Of a stretch of 64,000 nucleotides of DNA, positions 53,456-63,981 are shown in pieces (positions within the stretch are counted from its first letter, which is position 1; every line of letters starts with the position of its first letter). The position numbers and the translations under genes were made by a program. The notes under the pieces were generated by a model. The model did not search any database and was not told the DNA's origin. It saw nothing but the letters and a program-made list of their open reading frames with translations. The DNA comes from Emydura subglobosa (taxonomy: Eukaryota > Chordata > Testudines > Chelidae), in contig ML679969.1 in assembly GCA_007922225.1 (NCBI GenBank), positions 18,905,368 through 18,969,367 on the forward strand, read 5' to 3'.

Positions 53456-54091
53456 TCAGGAACTGCATATGGTCTGGAGATGGACAGTTAGCAGGATGCT
53501 GGTGGAGTCACCGCATCCATGGTTGGTACCAGCGGATCTGGTGATCGTGCAACCGTTTATCAATCTTGTGAGACTCTGAATGTGTGGTTCCCTCGTGGAT
53601 GGTGCTGAATCCTTCTTTGATTTGGAGGAAGACTTACTGTTATGCTTAAGTGCATGCTTCTTTGGTTCATGGCTAGAACCTGGTGCTGGGTTCTTAACAC
53701 TGGTAACGGCGCAACCACAGGAGCAGCGGAGGGTGGGGATGGGGGAGAGGATGTTCTTCGCCTGTTCAGGCCAGTATATGAGAGGTCCACGGCCAGGATC
53801 CAATGTTGATCCCATGGCAACGTCCATAAGGTGTTTTCTGTGGCAGAGAGTCTGGTTCTCCTCAGTACGAGCAGGAAAGGAGAGGCAGATACTGCTCCTA
53901 TATGCAATGTGGGCTTCCCCTAAGCAGTACAAACAGCACTGGTGCTCATCACTGATGGAAAACGATTGACAGTAGGAAGCACAGGTTTTGAACCCCAGTG
54001 TCTTTGGCATAGTCCAATACCCAGGCCCGGGTACTGGAGGTGGGGGGGAGAGATAAAATTTGGCAGAAACACCAATGAAGTGGCATCCCAA
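53456..54091 (-). pseudogene. DIRS-F gag zinc-motif region
   Basis: The frame contains GFKTCASYCQSFSISDEHQC then CLYCLGEAHIAY, the best preserved zinc-motif copy of the D/F/G family, and a Ser/Lys-rich tail. It is a 211-codon open frame and one of the few long ones in F. Confidence 0.7.
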
Positions 54092-54513
54092 GTCCTAAAT
54101 CTGGTATGAAAGGAAGAATCAAACAAAAAACCAGAACCACAAAGAAGTAAATGCAGAACAACTAAGAAATGGAAACTACGAACAGTACTAAGGGTAGTTT
54201 TGAAAAGTTTGGAAAATGCAACACAGGGACAATAGGCGAGTACTAGCTCCGACTTGGACCATGCGGTGGTGAGAAGGAATTGGAGATGCTGGCAGCCTGC
54301 TGCACACTTTATTGCCTCAGGAGAGACCACAACTTGACATAGGGTGCATGTGGGACAGCTGAACAGTATACAGAAAGGAGGGGAAGGAGGGCAGAATGTG
54401 GAATACAGATAGGGATCACACAACTCGAAGAAATTCCAGTTACAGATAAGTAACCTTCTCTTCTTCGTCAAGTGGTGGTCTCTATTGCATTCCACTGAGG
54501 TGATTAACAAGCA

Positions 54514-55427
54514 CTACCTAAGTTGGAGAAGGGTGCAAGAATCAGGATGGAATGGTTGTGCGGAGAACTGTTTTCCGATGGAGGCATCGGCCGCCAAGTC
54601 CTGTACATAACTCCATTTGGCCACTCTACATATGTATATCATTGGCACTCTTGAACTCTTGTGGCCCCCCACTCCTCTGGGAGGGAGGTGGAGTGGAGAT
54701 GGCCTGTTCCCTGAGTCTCTTTGGCTCTGCAATGAACAGTCTAGGGCACTTCCTGATTGATTTTGTTCTCTGAAGGTAGAAGGTCAGAGCTTGTCAGATG
54801 TTGAGTGAATGGAGTTGATGTTCTACAGATGCGTGTGGTTTCGGGAAGAAAATAGGTAACTGAATGGATTAATTGGTATGAAACTGGGAGACCACCATTG
54901 GTAAAAATTTTGGCTGTAGATGTAGGGAGACTTTATTATTGTGGAAAACTGTGAAAGTTGGGTCTGCCATTACAGCTCTAAGTTTGCCATCCCTTCTTGT
55001 GGAAGTGATAGCAACAAGGAAGGCGACTTTCATGGGAAGGAGGGACATGGAGCATAATGTTAATGACTCAGAAGGAGGCTTTATTAGCATGGAGAGAACT
55101 AGTTTCAGGTCCCATTGAGTTGCGATCGCTTGAATGGGTGGGAAGGTTCTGATGATGCCTTTCCAAAACATAGTGGTTAGCGGGTATGTAAAGACAGAGT
55201 AACCTTCCACTAGAGGATGAAAGGCACTAATCGCCACCAGGTGGACTCTCAAAGAGCTGAGGGCATGACCTGATGACTTTAATGACAGAACATAGTATAG
55301 GATGAGGGGGTTCCCCGGCGATTCCAACAGAATTCTTGTGTGAGCCCAAGATCAGAAACATCTCCATTTGGTAATGTTGCTTAATACAGTTCTTCCTGCT
55401 GCTGTAGAGAATGGTTTGCACAGCCAA
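54514..55427 (-). pseudogene. DIRS-G tyrosine recombinase
   Basis: The frame 54869-55327 reads SSLRVHLVAISAFHPLVEGY, FWKGIIRTFPPIQA and KVAFLVAITSTRRDGKLRAV, the core including the catalytic arginine region (RRDGKLRAV, where A has RRVSELRAL). The remaining C-terminal part (54514-54732) is out of frame and lacks a clear HxxR. Confidence 0.75.
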
Positions 55428-55436
55428 AGGGCACGT

Positions 55437-55785
55437 CTATTCTAAAGCAGATGCCCATCCAAATACCATGCTCTGAGGTAGTGCATGTGGATCGGTATGC
55501 ATGAACTTACCATTGTACTGGGTCAGCAGATCGAGGAAGCTGGAGATGGGAATTGGTGGGTGGGAAGACATGTGGAGGAGACTGGGAAACCAGAATTGTC
55601 TGGACCAGCAGGCAGTGATTAGAATGATCATTGCTCTGTCTCATCAGATCTTGTGCAGCACTCAAGACAGGAGTGGTAGTGGAGGGAGGGCATAGCTGAG
55701 TTGATGAGAACAGGAGAGTGTTGCCTTGGGAGCTCTGGCTGAGGGCTCCCCTAGAGCAGTATGTGTGCACTCACTGTTCACAGCA
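55437..55785 (-). pseudogene. DIRS-G methyltransferase-like domain remnant
   Basis: Minus-strand pieces IILITACWSRQFWFPSLLHM (55437-55631) and LCPPSTTTPVLSAAQDLMRQ (55507-55770) represent the ILIAPxWPxQxWY block and the FPPxxLLxxVLxKI block in two frames. It is cut by the CR1 insertion. Confidence 0.6.
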
Positions 55786-56250
55786 CCATAGAAGATTATG
55801 ATTGGAAGGGACTTCATGAGGTCAACTAGTCCAACACTCTGCTGAAAGCAGGACCAACCCCAACTAAATCATCCCAGCCAGGGCTTTGTCAACTCAGGCC
55901 TTAAAAACATCAAAGGATAGAGATTCCACCGTCTCCCTAGGTAACCCATTCCAGTGCTTCACCATTCTCCTAGTGAAAATGTTTCTCCTAGTATCCAATG
56001 TAGACTTGCCCCACTGAAACTTGAGACCATTGCTCCTTGTTCTGTCATCTGCCACCACTGAGAACAGCCTAGCTCCATCCTCTTTGGAACCCCCCTTCGG
56101 TAGTAGTTGACTTCTGTTATCAAATCCACCTTCACTCTTCTGCAAACTAACTAAGCCCAGTTCCCTCAGCCTCTCCTCATAAGTCATGTACCCCAGCACC
56201 CTAATCATTTTTGTTGCCCTCCGCTGGACTCACTCCAATTTGTCCATATC
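55786..56250 (-). mobile_element. CR1 LINE 3' fragment inserted in DIRS-G
   Basis: The 3' end is at 55786 (CATAGAAGATTATGATTGGA, then AGGGACTTCATGAGGTCAAC). The frame 55894-56208 reads YMTYEERLRELGLVSLQKSE, then DGARLFSVVADDRTRSNGL and RRMVKHWNGLPRE, the CR1 reverse-transcriptase tail. It is 5'-truncated. Because it interrupts G, it is younger than G. Confidence 0.92.
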
Positions 56251-56950
56251 TGTGAAGCGAATATGTCTGTGGTTGGGGTGCCCATCCAGCAAAGATATCA
56301 TGTACTACTGAGTCAGGAAGTTCCCATTTGTGGTTGATTGCAAAACGTCTGCTGAGCGAGTCTGCGAGTACATTCTGTGTCCCCGGAAGATAGGCTGTGG
56401 ACAAGAGGATCTGGTGATTGATGTACCAATTCCAGACATTGACCTCCTCTGCGCATAGAGTGGCCAATCTAACTCCCCTGTTCCTCGACATAGAGAACAG
56501 TGGTGGGTTTGACATGATGAGAACATGATGGGAGTGACTGAATGGAAGGAAAGATTGGCATGCCCTTCTTACAACTCAGAGTTCCAGGATAATTATGTGC
56601 ATCCTGGATTCTCAGGGAATCCATATTCCTTGTGTCATGTAGTTGCCCAACTGGGCTCCCCAGCCCACCAGGGATGTATCGGTGATTATCATCTTATCTG
56701 GGGAGGAGGGAAGAAAGGGAATGCACATGCATATATGAATTGGGTCTGTCTATCACAGGAGGGATGACAGTACCTTGGCAAGGACTGTCAGAATGAAATC
56801 CATGGAGTGACGGTTTGGTGAGTAAACGGATCGGAGCCATGTCTGTAGGCAGTGAAGGTGGAGTCGCGTGAAGGATGTCACATAGGTACATGAAGCCATG
56901 CATGAAGACCAAGCAAGGACAGACTAGTCCTGGCCAGAGCATAAATCTTG
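56251..56950 (-). pseudogene. DIRS-G RNase H domain
   Basis: The frame 56201-56515 reads NRGVRLATLCAEEVNVWNWY, then TAYLPGTQNVLADSLSRRFA and HKWELPDSVVHDIFAGWAP, the RNase H tail and its link to the methyltransferase-like block. The D/E active-site part follows in broken frames to about 56760. Confidence 0.7.
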
Positions 56951-57000
56951 TTCATGATGCGAGTTACGATGCTAGCTGTTGTCTGAAATCTATCCATAGC

Positions 57001-57600
57001 TCATGCTATGACTGAGTTTATGGTAGCCCCAATGAAGTGCAGAGATCGCATGGGATTGACAATCGATTTCTTGATGTTGACACAGATTCTCATGCAAGAA
57101 AGAAAGCTAAGAAACACAGAGGCTGACGTGGGTTTGGTGGCTGGGTCTGGTGGCTGGGAGCCAATTGTCAAGATATGGAAACTAAAGGAACCCATAACGC
57201 CTGATGTGGACCACTATGATGGAAAATACTTTGGTGAAGACTCTGGGAGCAGTAGCTATCCCAAAGGGAAACACCTTGTAATGAAAATGGTGGGTGCCTA
57301 CTGTAAATCTCAGGAAATGTCTGTGCACAGGATGAATATTGATGTGAAAATAAGCGTCCTTTATATCAAGAGCTGTAAACCACATGCCTTTCTCTAAGGA
57401 TGGAATTATCTCTGCTAGTGTGACCATATGAACCTTGAGTTTGCCGATGAAATGATTGAGATGCCAAAGATCGAGGACTGGTCTCCACCTACCTTTCTTC
57501 TTGGTATTAAGGAATAAGTTGAGTAGAATCCCATTCCCTGGTATTTTGGAGGAATGCATTCTATTGCTCCCTGTTGTAACAAGGAGTTTACCTATTGGGT
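57001..57600 (-). pseudogene. DIRS-G reverse transcriptase
   Basis: The frame 57182-57559 reads RPVLDLWHLNHFIGKLKVHM, LDIKDAYFHINIHPVHRHFL and FPFGIATAPRVFTKVFSIIV, a well kept palm with both aspartates of the first motif. The next frame, 57001-57195, resumes at the thumb (VNIKKSIVNPMRSLHFIGAT). The stretch that should hold YLDD is replaced by a PPDPATKPTSASV-like sequence, so the catalytic box is lost. Confidence 0.75.
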
Positions 57601-57849
57601 GAGAATACAGTCATGAGAGTGGTCGCCGAAAAGGGATGAGAAGAGAATTTTGAAGGAGATAGTATGACAAACTATCACATAGCCACAGCTGATGAAATCA
57701 ACATCCATCTCTTTGTTATCACACTCCAAGCATGGGAAGAATGCTAAATGACCCCAAAGGGAGTAGAAGGGTTGTGAGGTGGTAGACTTAGTGGTTGGCG
57801 GCTCTTGGAGTCATATCAAAAATACCTCTAATCTATGAGTTTGGGTCTG

Positions 57850-59830
57850 AGATGTTGAAGGCCCTTGGAAGATGAGGCCTCTGCAGATTTTGACATTTCC
57901 TTGGGGGCTCAGAAGGGCTCTGTGGATAGAACTGAGAAGATCTGTAGCATTGGGAGGATTAAGAATGGAATTTTCATTTCAGGGCAGGAATGTAGATGCC
58001 CAACAAGTGAAGAGTAGCCCTGGAATCCTTTAGGGTATGTAGCAATTCATCTGTCCTCTGGTTAAAAAGATGAGATTTGTTGAAAGGGAGGTTTCTCAGT
58101 GGTGTTATGGATCTCTCTAGGAAAACCAGAAGAATGGAGCCAAGACTCTCTATGCATAGCTATTGCCATAGTCATGGCTCTGGAGGAGGTATCTGCTGCA
58201 TCTATTGAGACTGGAGGGCAGTTCTAATCACAAGTTTCCCTTCTTCAACAAGTTCCTGAAAATGAGCACAATCTTGTTGTGAAAGGTTATCCACAAATTC
58301 CTCAAATTCATTGTAATTCAGGAAGTCATATTTGGCTAATAATGTCTGATAATTTGTGATCCTGAATTGCAGGCTAGAAGATGAATTACATCCTAGAAAA
58401 CCTAGATGCTTCCCTTCCTTATCAGCAGGTGTGGATTGAGAGTGTTGTTGTTTGGCCCTTTCTGCAGCAGCTTAGACCACCAGGGAATTCTGAGGTGGAT
58501 GGGAGAAAAAAAATTCAGATCCTTTGGCCGAAACATAATAGCCGTGTACGTAGTAGGTGTGTGCCACATTCTTCTGGAAGGCTCAAGTATGGCTTCGTTA
58601 ATTGGCAATGCTATCCTTGCCGGCCACGAGGCATGAAGGACATCCAGAATTCATGAATCTCTTCTAAAGGAATTTGAAGCTCCCCCGTAACGCTTCGTAA
58701 CAACTCTTGGAATTGCCTGAAGCCAACTGGTGGAGAGGGAGATGATGTAGCCACCGCCTTGTCTGGTGAGGAGGAAGGGAATTTTGCCAGTTCCAGTGGA
58801 ACTGCTGAAACAAGGTTAAAAAGATCTTCTTCCACCATGGGATCCATATGCCTGCTGGAAGGATTCCTCAAGGGGAAGGCAGGTAATGGTTCCCTTGCAG
58901 ATCAGGTTGGTTCCAATCATGGGGCTTTGTGCCCAGGGTCCCCAATACGGCCAATAGGGTGGATCTGACAGAGGGGGTCTCCATGACATGGGATACCAGT
59001 GCCTGTGTGGAGGCTGAGGTGGTAGTTGTTGCCAGGGATGTGCTGGTCTCCACGATACTGCATAAAGGTGGTATGATAAAGGTGGTTCTTCTCCCAGTTC
59101 CAGCTCATCGGAACAGGAGAAGGCAGACTCTGGCTCTAATGGCAGTCCCATCGGAGTCTATGGAAGAGTGCAGAGCATCAGTACAGAGAGTGAGGGACCC
59201 CATGTCGGAGGACATTTCCCATGGAAGGGATATAATCTCTCTGGAAGAAGAGGGACCTGATGGAGGGGGTGACACTGGATCCAGCAAGGAAAAGACATCC
59301 TGGGGTACTGCCACAGCTCTGGACCTCCTTGGTGTGCGAGGCACTATCTTTCCCAGGCACTGATACTGGCACTGGGATCATTCCTGGTACAGGAAGGGAT
59401 GGATGGGGTGCCGAAGATGGAGGTATGGACAGATCAGCACCCAGAACCACTGTGTCCCATTGTTTATGGGTCTTTTTCTCATATCTGTGGGACTTAGAAC
59501 ACAATCAGTCCCCTTGGACCGAACTGCTGGAAGGAGCGTCCATCTTCTTTGATTTAGAGGAAGACTAGCCCATGGTTATGGGAGTGCTTCCTTACCTCCT
59601 GACTAGGCTTTGCCAAGGAGGTGGTTATTCAGCCTGGGTCCAAGTTCAGCCTTATAGCGAGCTCCATGAGATGCTTTTGGAGGTGAAGTGTCCAGCCTTC
59701 TCGGATGTGGCTGGGGAAGGACTGGCAGATACTGTAGGTGGACATGATGTGAACTTCTCCCAGGCAGTAGAGCACCATTGGTGGTTATTGCTGACCGAGA
59801 AGGATCATGGGCAGGAGGCATAGAGTTCAA
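57850..59830 (-). pseudogene. DIRS-G gag region
   Basis: Pieces include FRQFQELLRSVTGELQIPLEE-like sequence at 58611-58871, KDLNFFSPIHLRIPWW at 58402-58608 and PPYWPYWGPWAQSP at 58816-59151 (compare QWPYWGPWNAP of A). The zinc-motif region lies at about 59560-59830 and is degenerate. Confidence 0.6.
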
Positions 59831-60055
59831 AGCCCAGAGTCCTCACCCCGCAAGTGAGAGCTCACCCTGCAAGCGAGAGCTGCCCAGCTACCACAGCGGG
59901 GGGAAGAGGGGAGCCGCAGCTAGGCAGCTCTCACTTAGCAATGAGGAGCCGAGCCCAGCACTGCTCCCCCTCAGCATTTAACCATTTAAACGTTCTATTT
60001 TTAGAATGTTTAAATGGATTTTTAATTAAGTTATTTTTACATCTCTAATCCAAAT
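59831..60055. other. Unassigned spacer between DIRS G and H, with hairpin
   Basis: Contains a two-unit tandem (TCACCCCGCAAGTGAGAGC and its near copy at about 59843-59880), a GC-rich stretch, then a hairpin CCATTTAAACGTTCT (59982-59996) with AGAATGTTTAAATGG (60003-60017), one mismatch. It is not similar to DIRS termini, so it may be the remains of a separate small transposon. Confidence 0.45.
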
Positions 60056-60289
60056 CCAAGTAGAAAGCCAAAGCTCTTCTTACATCGAGTGTATGGAGGA
60101 TGGCTTCCTTGTTATCCTGATGAGTCTTGGGGTAGAAGGCTGGAAGCTGAATAAGATGATTTATGTGGAACACCAAAGTCAACTTGGGAATGAACTTTGG
60201 ATGTTGTCTAAGCATGACCTTATCAGGGAAGAATATTGTGAAGGGGGGAATGCACCATCAGGGCTGCTATTTCCTCTATTCTTCTCGCT

Positions 60290-60660
60290 GAAGTGATGGC
60301 AATGAGAAACGCCATATTCATGGACAGGTAAGTTAAAGAACATGTAGCCCTGGGTTCAAATGGTGATCTAGTAAGTCCTTTTAGCAACAGATTAAGGTCC
60401 TATTGAGGGATGGGGTGATCTAGGCTGTGGGGAGAGGTTCACTATGCCCTTGAGAAACCTCTTCGTGGTTGGGTGGGAGAAGATGGCCTGGTGGAAGGTT
60501 GAGATTGCTGCCAGGTGGACTTTCAGTGAGATCATAGAGTAGTTTCTGCTGTGCAGCAAAACCACCTGTACCTCCTCAGAGCAGGATGTCTCTATGTGCT
60601 GGAACCATGGAGTCACGTTTTGAGCTGAGGGACCCGCAGATTGTGATGGAGAGTGCATCG
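60290..60660 (-). pseudogene. DIRS-H tyrosine recombinase remnant
   Basis: The frame 60392-60658 reads SMISLKVHLAAISTFHQAIF, then HPTTKRFLKGIVNLSPQPR, the N-terminal domain seen in A (SLKVHLAAISAFHQ). Catalytic residues are not identifiable downstream, although ITSARRI-like sequence occurs near 60280. Confidence 0.65.
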
Positions 60661-60769
60661 TCCATCCTGCAACAGTGGCCTGAAATGGTTGGGAGAGTCA
60701 AAGGTGGGCAAAGAGCCAGCTCCGACAAGTAAAGATACCATGTCTCTCTGGGCCACATAGGAGCAATCA

Positions 60770-61301
60770 GTATGACAATTGCTCTTTCCCTCTTTATCTT
60801 TAGTAGGACTTTTAATAGTATAGGGAATGGGGAAAGGTGTATAATAGGCCTTCATTCCAAGGGAGGAAATGAGTGTCCCCCATGAAGTGGCGGCAGATTC
60901 CTGCTCTGGAACAGTACTGTGGCCATTTCCTGTTCTGGCGAACAGATCTATTGCTGGAGTCCCCCGCAGTCGAAAAATATTGTGGAGTATCGTTGAATCT
61001 AACTCCTACCCGTGGTTGCGAGTAAATTTGCATCTCAAACTGTCTGCTGTTGCATTGTGTATTCCCAATAGGGAGGCCGCTTCCATAGCTTTAGTGATTC
61101 TGGGCACAGGGAGTGCAATCTGGCCCATCCCTGCCAGTTTATATAATACATGCAGACCACTTTGTCAGGACCTTTGTGTGTGTGCCTTTCATCGGTAGTA
61201 CAAAGTGACCACACGTTTCTGACTGCTCTGAGTTTGAGCAGATTGATGTGTAGGCATATCTCACTCCAGGACCATTTGCCCTGAGACACTGAGATGTGCA
61301 C
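60770..61301 (-). pseudogene. DIRS-H RNase H and methyltransferase-like remnants
   Basis: The frame 61035-61301 reads ISVSQGKWSWSEICLHINLL, then KLRAVRNVWSL and YINWQGWARLHSLCPESLKL, the RNase H E and D region. The YTFPHSLYY-like piece at 60812-61033 corresponds to the methyltransferase-like FPP block. Confidence 0.6.
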
Positions 61302-61328
61302 CCCACCCTACGAGGGATACATCAGTGG

Positions 61329-62335
61329 TCAGGAGTAGTGATGGTGAACGGGATTCCCACACAGATGTTTACTGGATTTTTCCACCAGTTCAGGGATTGC
61401 TTGACCCTGATGGGTATCAATTGTTTGTTTATGCTGTCTCTGTTCTGTTTGTGAACAAGCTTGCAAACATCTCATGCGTAGACTGGCATGGGCTTTCATT
61501 AAGGTCCCCATGGTCATGTGCCTCAGAAGCTGGAGCAACATTTGGCTGATATTTGAGGACAGTACTGTACTGTCTCTATCAGAGAGGATCCTAAGGAATC
61601 TGTGATGTTGGATGAGCGCTCTCACTTGAACAGTGTTAAGGTCTGCTCCTATGAATTCCAGCCTCTGTACTGGTTTCAATGTTGATTTTTTTTTTGTTGA
61701 CTTGCAGGCCCAGACTTTGAAAGAGGACCAAAGCAACCTGAGTGACACACTGGGCATCTTTGAAGGATTGAGTCTTGAGGAGGCAATCATCCTGGTAAGG
61801 GTAAATCATGATGTCTTGAGAATCTAGGTGGGCTGCCACCACCAGGAGGACCTTGGAGAATTTTCTGAGGGCCAAGGGGACCAAAGAGGGCCAAGAGATT
61901 GAAGGGGAGTACTCTATACTGATAGTGGACCTGTCCTAACGTGAATCTGAGGTAACGCCTGCGGCTTGGTATAATTGAGATGTGGAAATATGCATCTTGA
62001 AGATCGATGGCCAAGAACCGATCTCCCTTTTCTAGCACTGGAATGATCATGGATAAAGTGACCATCTTGAACTTCTGAGCTCTGACTAATTTGTTGAGTG
62101 TTCTGAGGTCCAGTATAGGTCACCAACCCCCTTTTTTCTTCGGTATCAGGAAGTAAGGAGAATAGAAGCCTTTGCCCTTTAGATGCATAGGCATTGGCTC
62201 TATCACATCTATGTTATGGAGATGGTCTATCTCCTGTTGTAGAGAAGGGTCTCTGAGGAGGGATGGGGAAGCGGGCTTCAAAGGTGGGAGGGAGGAAAAA
62301 TGGATGAAGTATCCTGTCTGGACAATCTCCAACAC
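61329..62335 (-). pseudogene. DIRS-H reverse transcriptase with YQDD box
   Basis: Motifs in order are LLRDPSLQQEIDHLHNIDVI and GKGFYSPYFLIPKKKGG (62120-62335), IDLQDAYFHISIIPSRRRYL (61787-62065) and, in the next frame, IMIYPYQDDCLLKTQ (61636-61884). The thumb is VNKKKINIETSTEAGIHR. Catalytic aspartates are retained, but the box is YQDD where A has YLDD. Frames change twice, so it is inactive as it stands. Confidence 0.78.
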
Positions 62336-62506
62336 CCACTTGTTGGACGTTATCTATTCCCAGGTGCTGTGATATGGAGTAAGACAATCCCTAAAGGAAT
62401 GGGAGGGGTGTTCCAGCATGGAATGGCAGCAGGAGAGTGTTCTATTGGTGCCTTGACCAACCCATCAAAATTGTCTCTATGATGTAAAGGGCTGAGAAGA
62501 GGTTTG

Positions 62507-63981
62507 TTAGGATCCTGATGTCTTACATCTTGTTTGGAACCTGGGTTTCCTTCTTTGCAGCTCGTACAGCCTCAGAGTGTTGAGATGGATACTGGGATGG
62601 ATGTGAATATGAGTATTGTGACCTGGGTTTGAATGATGACTGATGGTGTAATCCTCTTGTAACCAGGTGTGTATATCACCAAGGACCTGAAGGTGGCTCA
62701 AGTCCTTTAATGTATGGAGGGCAGTGTCTGTCTTCTCAGCGAACAAAGTCGCTCCTTCGAACCTGAAGTTCTCCACTGTCGCTTGCACCTCCTTTGGGAA
62801 GCTGGAGAGGTGAAGCCACGAGGCTTGTCTTACACCACTGCGGTTGAAACAGAATGGGCCGCCATGTCAGCTGAATTCAGTGATGATTGGAAGGACATCT
62901 TTGTCACCAAATGGCCCTCATTAACTAGGGCTTTAAGCTGTTCTTTATGCGAGTCAGGAAGCTGATCAATAAAGGTGTTTAATTTTGCATAATTTTGGTA
63001 ACCACATTTTGCCCATAGGGCCTTATAATTTGCTATGCTGAACTGGAGAGTGGCTAACGAATAGGCTTTTTTGCTTACAGTCCCGATCATAAGGGATATA
63101 CTTGAAATGCTGTTGTAGTCCTTTCGAGTTTACCGTGTCCACAATGATGGAATTGGGAGACAGGTGTGAAAACAAGAATTCCACTCCCTTTCCTGGAACA
63201 TAATATTTCTTGCCCTGCATTCTGCTCGTTGGAGGGACAGATGCCACAGGGTCTGCCATTCTGTTTAGGCATGGTCCAGTAGGACCTCATTGATTGGCAG
63301 GGCTGTGGATGAATGTAAAATGTCCACCAGCTTATGATGTGACTCAGTCACTTCTTGTAAGGGTATTTGTAGAGCCTCTCTACCACCCTTTGTGCCAGGT
63401 CCTGAAATGTTTTATAGTCATCCGCCATAGAAGGCGGAAGGGGCATGATTGTCTTGACTGGTGACGATGACGACAGCTGGGTCTGAAGAGTGATGTCTTC
63501 CTCAACCTCTGGTTCGCCCATCAGTTACTCTCTTTTTTGCTCATGGGGTTCAGAGGCTCTAGAGGCAGCAGTTGAAGGAGGGTAGTTCCTTTGCTGCTGG
63601 AAAGTTTCCACTAGGGTCAAGGTGGTCCATTGCCTTTGGGCCTATCAGGGGTCTCAATACTGCCATTGCCTCGGAATAGTTCCCAGTGGTTGGAACCATG
63701 GCTGTCCAAACCAGGAAGGCTGGTCAGCTGGGTAGTATTCTTTATGTTTGTAGAATGGGCACCATAGGGTGGGTGTGATGAGCGCTGGGAGATTTAGTCC
63801 TCTTTCTCACTTTTTGACTCTGCTGATGACATTGGCAGTGCATGGCATGAGGCTGTAGGTGAGCCAAGGGTGCCGGGTGGGTTCCAGTGGAGAGTCCAGT
63901 GCGTCCAACACCAAAAGGTCCATCGCGCACAGGAGGCGACGGTACCAGGACTGGCTGTCGGTGCTGTGAGGCTTGTACCAA
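62507..63981 (-). pseudogene. DIRS-H gag region
   Basis: Pieces are QEILCSRKGSGILVF-like and KKYYVPGKGVEFLFSHLSPN (63023-63259), AYSLATLQFSIANYKALWAK (62830-63090) and NFRFEGATLFAEKTDTALHT (62507-62788), parallel to the gag core of A. The upstream Pro-rich part runs to the window edge. Confidence 0.65.

Larger units (their letters stand above)
50172..54365 (-). mobile_element. DIRS-like element F
   Basis: Left terminus AATGAGGTTACTTACCTGTA, internal complementary region at about 50390-50510 (TTTACAGGTAAGTAACC, then CTTCGAGTGATGGTCCC), and gag through the zinc motif up to 54091. The right repeat starts at about 54230 and is cut at about 54365, where sequence of G's left repeat begins. Nearly the whole recombinase and methyltransferase region is missing: the recombinase C-terminus (about 50500-50640) is followed by an unrelated 120-bp insert (50640-50760) and then RNase H. 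Confidence 0.8.
54366..59830 (-). mobile_element. DIRS-like element G, with CR1 inserted
   Basis: The element starts inside its left repeat (GGAGGGGAAGGAGGGCAGAA) and has the internal complementary region at about 54400-54500 (CCAGTTACAGATAAGTAACC). Minus-strand recombinase, methyltransferase-like domain, RNase H, RT and gag follow in order. A CR1 fragment (55786-56250) splits the methyltransferase and RNase H regions. The right inverted repeat is missing: homology stops at about 59830. Confidence 0.78.
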
